This document shows, piece by piece, positions 6,902 to 7,228 of a DNA stretch of 7,228 nucleotides. The notes beneath the pieces are model-generated. The model made no database searches, was not told the origin of the DNA, and was given only the letters and a program-made list of their open reading frames with translations. The DNA comes from Planctomycetaceae bacterium (GTDB lineage: Bacteria; Planctomycetota; Planctomycetia; Pirellulales; Pirellulaceae), in assembly GCA_012965455.1 (NCBI GenBank), contig DTSG01000525.1:1-7228 (forward strand), written 5' to 3'. Position numbers and translations under genes: made by a program. Position 1 is the first letter of the stretch. Every line of letters begins with the position of its first letter.

Positions 6902-6905
6902 CTCC
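6902..6905 (-). promoter_or_regulatory. Shine-Dalgarno of the DUF1559 gene
   Basis: GGAG on the minus strand lies 9 bases before the ATG at 6892. It supports this start over the in-frame ATG at codon 7, which would cut away most of the basic leader. Confidence 0.7.
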
Positions 6906-6914
6906 GAAAAAGAA

Positions 6915-6943
6915 AGAATAAATAAAGCCTAGTAAATAGACAA
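6915..6943 (-). promoter_or_regulatory. Possible promoter of the DUF1559 gene
   Basis: On the minus strand, TTGTCT (6943-6938) and TATTCT (6920-6915) are separated by 17 bases, each matching four of six sigma-70-type consensus positions. Transcription would start shortly before the Shine-Dalgarno. The region is A/T-rich, so chance matches are easy and other boxes are possible. Confidence 0.3.
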
Positions 6944-7125
6944 GTTTTAGCTAACCCAAATAGTAATGTATAAAGCTAGCTAATAGTACAGTTTACACTT
7001 GCAACAACGGCTTTTGGAAGACAAATAATTAATTTTTGTAGGAAATTTCTGGTTATATAGATAGGCGTGCGGAAGCCACGCATTAGACAAATGGCGCAGT
7101 ACTTCCATTGATGAAGATTAGTGAT
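6944..7125. other. Non-coding spacer between the two DUF1559 genes
   Basis: This A/T-rich stretch holds no convincing gene. It contains a small palindrome, GCGTG (7065-7069) and CACGC (7077-7081), with a 7-base loop and no T-run. Other upstream control elements of the DUF1559 gene may lie here, but I cannot identify any. Confidence 0.5.
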
Positions 7126-7170
7126 AAAAAAACCCCTCTGATTCAATGCTGGATTGAACCAAAGGGGTTT
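7126..7170 (-). terminator. Intrinsic terminator of the second (edge) DUF1559 gene
   Basis: On the minus strand, 7170-7153 pairs with 7147-7130 over 18 positions, including G-U wobbles, around a 5-base loop (CCAGC in RNA). Seven U follow (7132-7126). It starts 26 bases after the stop codon at 7197, the same distance as in the neighbouring copy. Confidence 0.92.
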
Positions 7171-7196
7171 GTAACTTAAATGGATATAACTAGTGT

Positions 7197-7228
7197 TTAG
7201 TTATTCTTCCATTCTTCACCTAGTGGAC
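7197..7228 (-). CDS. 3' end of a second DUF1559 gene (partial, cut by window edge)
   Basis: The last nine codons read PLGEEWKNN followed by TAA, identical in protein to the C-terminus of the complete DUF1559 protein at 5810-6892. The same stop codon, 3' flank and terminator follow with no insertion or deletion between copies. Only this tail is in the window, so the family is inferred from the match. It indicates a tandem paralogue in the same orientation. Confidence 0.85.
   Translation of the reverse strand, partial: PLGEEWKNN

Larger units (their letters stand above)
7126..7228 (-). repeat. Direct repeat of the DUF1559 3' end and terminator (partner at 5739-5841)
   Basis: Positions 7126-7228 align without gaps to 5739-5841 at a constant offset of 1387 bases. 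By eye there are 11 differences in 103 positions. The repeat covers the last codons, the stop, the 3' untranslated region and the terminator, and runs off the right edge. It reflects tandem duplication of a DUF1559 gene or later gene conversion. Confidence 0.9.

Noticed and set aside
7065..7081. Small palindrome considered as a terminator or operator
   Set aside because: The stem is only 5 bp with no T-run and no second copy in the window, so it is within what chance would give.
1..7228. CRISPR array, tRNA or rRNA genes, transposase, phage or defence genes
   Set aside because: No regularly spaced repeats, cloverleaf candidates, mobile-element proteins or defence-type domains are visible; the coding space is filled by the metabolic and DUF1559 genes described.

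Overview
The window most likely comes from a planctomycete, probably of the Pirellulales type. The main evidence is a DUF1559 protein with a type IV pseudopilin-like N-terminus, plus the 3' end of a second, nearly matching copy next to it. Such paralogous families are a hallmark of Planctomycetes. The left edge holds the start of an exported esterase-like protein of a kind I associate with the same phylum. By eye, base composition is close to 50% GC. Every gene I accept lies on the minus strand, so transcription runs from high to low coordinates.

In transcription order, the right edge (7197-7228) holds the last nine codons and stop of a DUF1559 gene, followed by a strong intrinsic terminator (7126-7170). 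A spacer of about 230 bases then leads to a complete DUF1559 gene (5810-6892), which has a good Shine-Dalgarno sequence and its own matching terminator (5739-5783). A short, hairpin-rich spacer (5666-5738) with a TATAAT box near its end precedes a compact gene cluster: a ROK-family sugar kinase (4633-5619, or from 5649), an exopolyphosphatase Ppx/GppA (3071-4633), polyphosphate kinase Ppk1 (873-2987) and a SixA-type histidine phosphatase (368-868). The ROK and ppx genes share one base (TAATG), and ppk1 and sixA are 4 bases apart. There is no obvious terminator inside the cluster or after sixA. A further gene, cut by the window edge (1-276), encodes an exported protein resembling the start of planctomycetal acetylxylan-esterase-like alpha/beta hydrolases.

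Functionally the core is a polyphosphate module. Ppk1 makes polyphosphate from ATP through a phosphohistidine intermediate and Ppx degrades it. The co-transcribed ROK kinase would phosphorylate a sugar, probably glucose, and some ROK kinases can use polyphosphate as donor. SixA removes phosphate from histidine in other systems, so its coupling to a phosphohistidine enzyme is suggestive. The module is built from known families. The points most worth a second look are the composition of this operon, the duplicated DUF1559 3' ends whose terminators keep their stems but change their loops, and the pair of related hairpins upstream of the ROK gene. I saw no CRISPR array, tRNA, rRNA, transposase or defence system.
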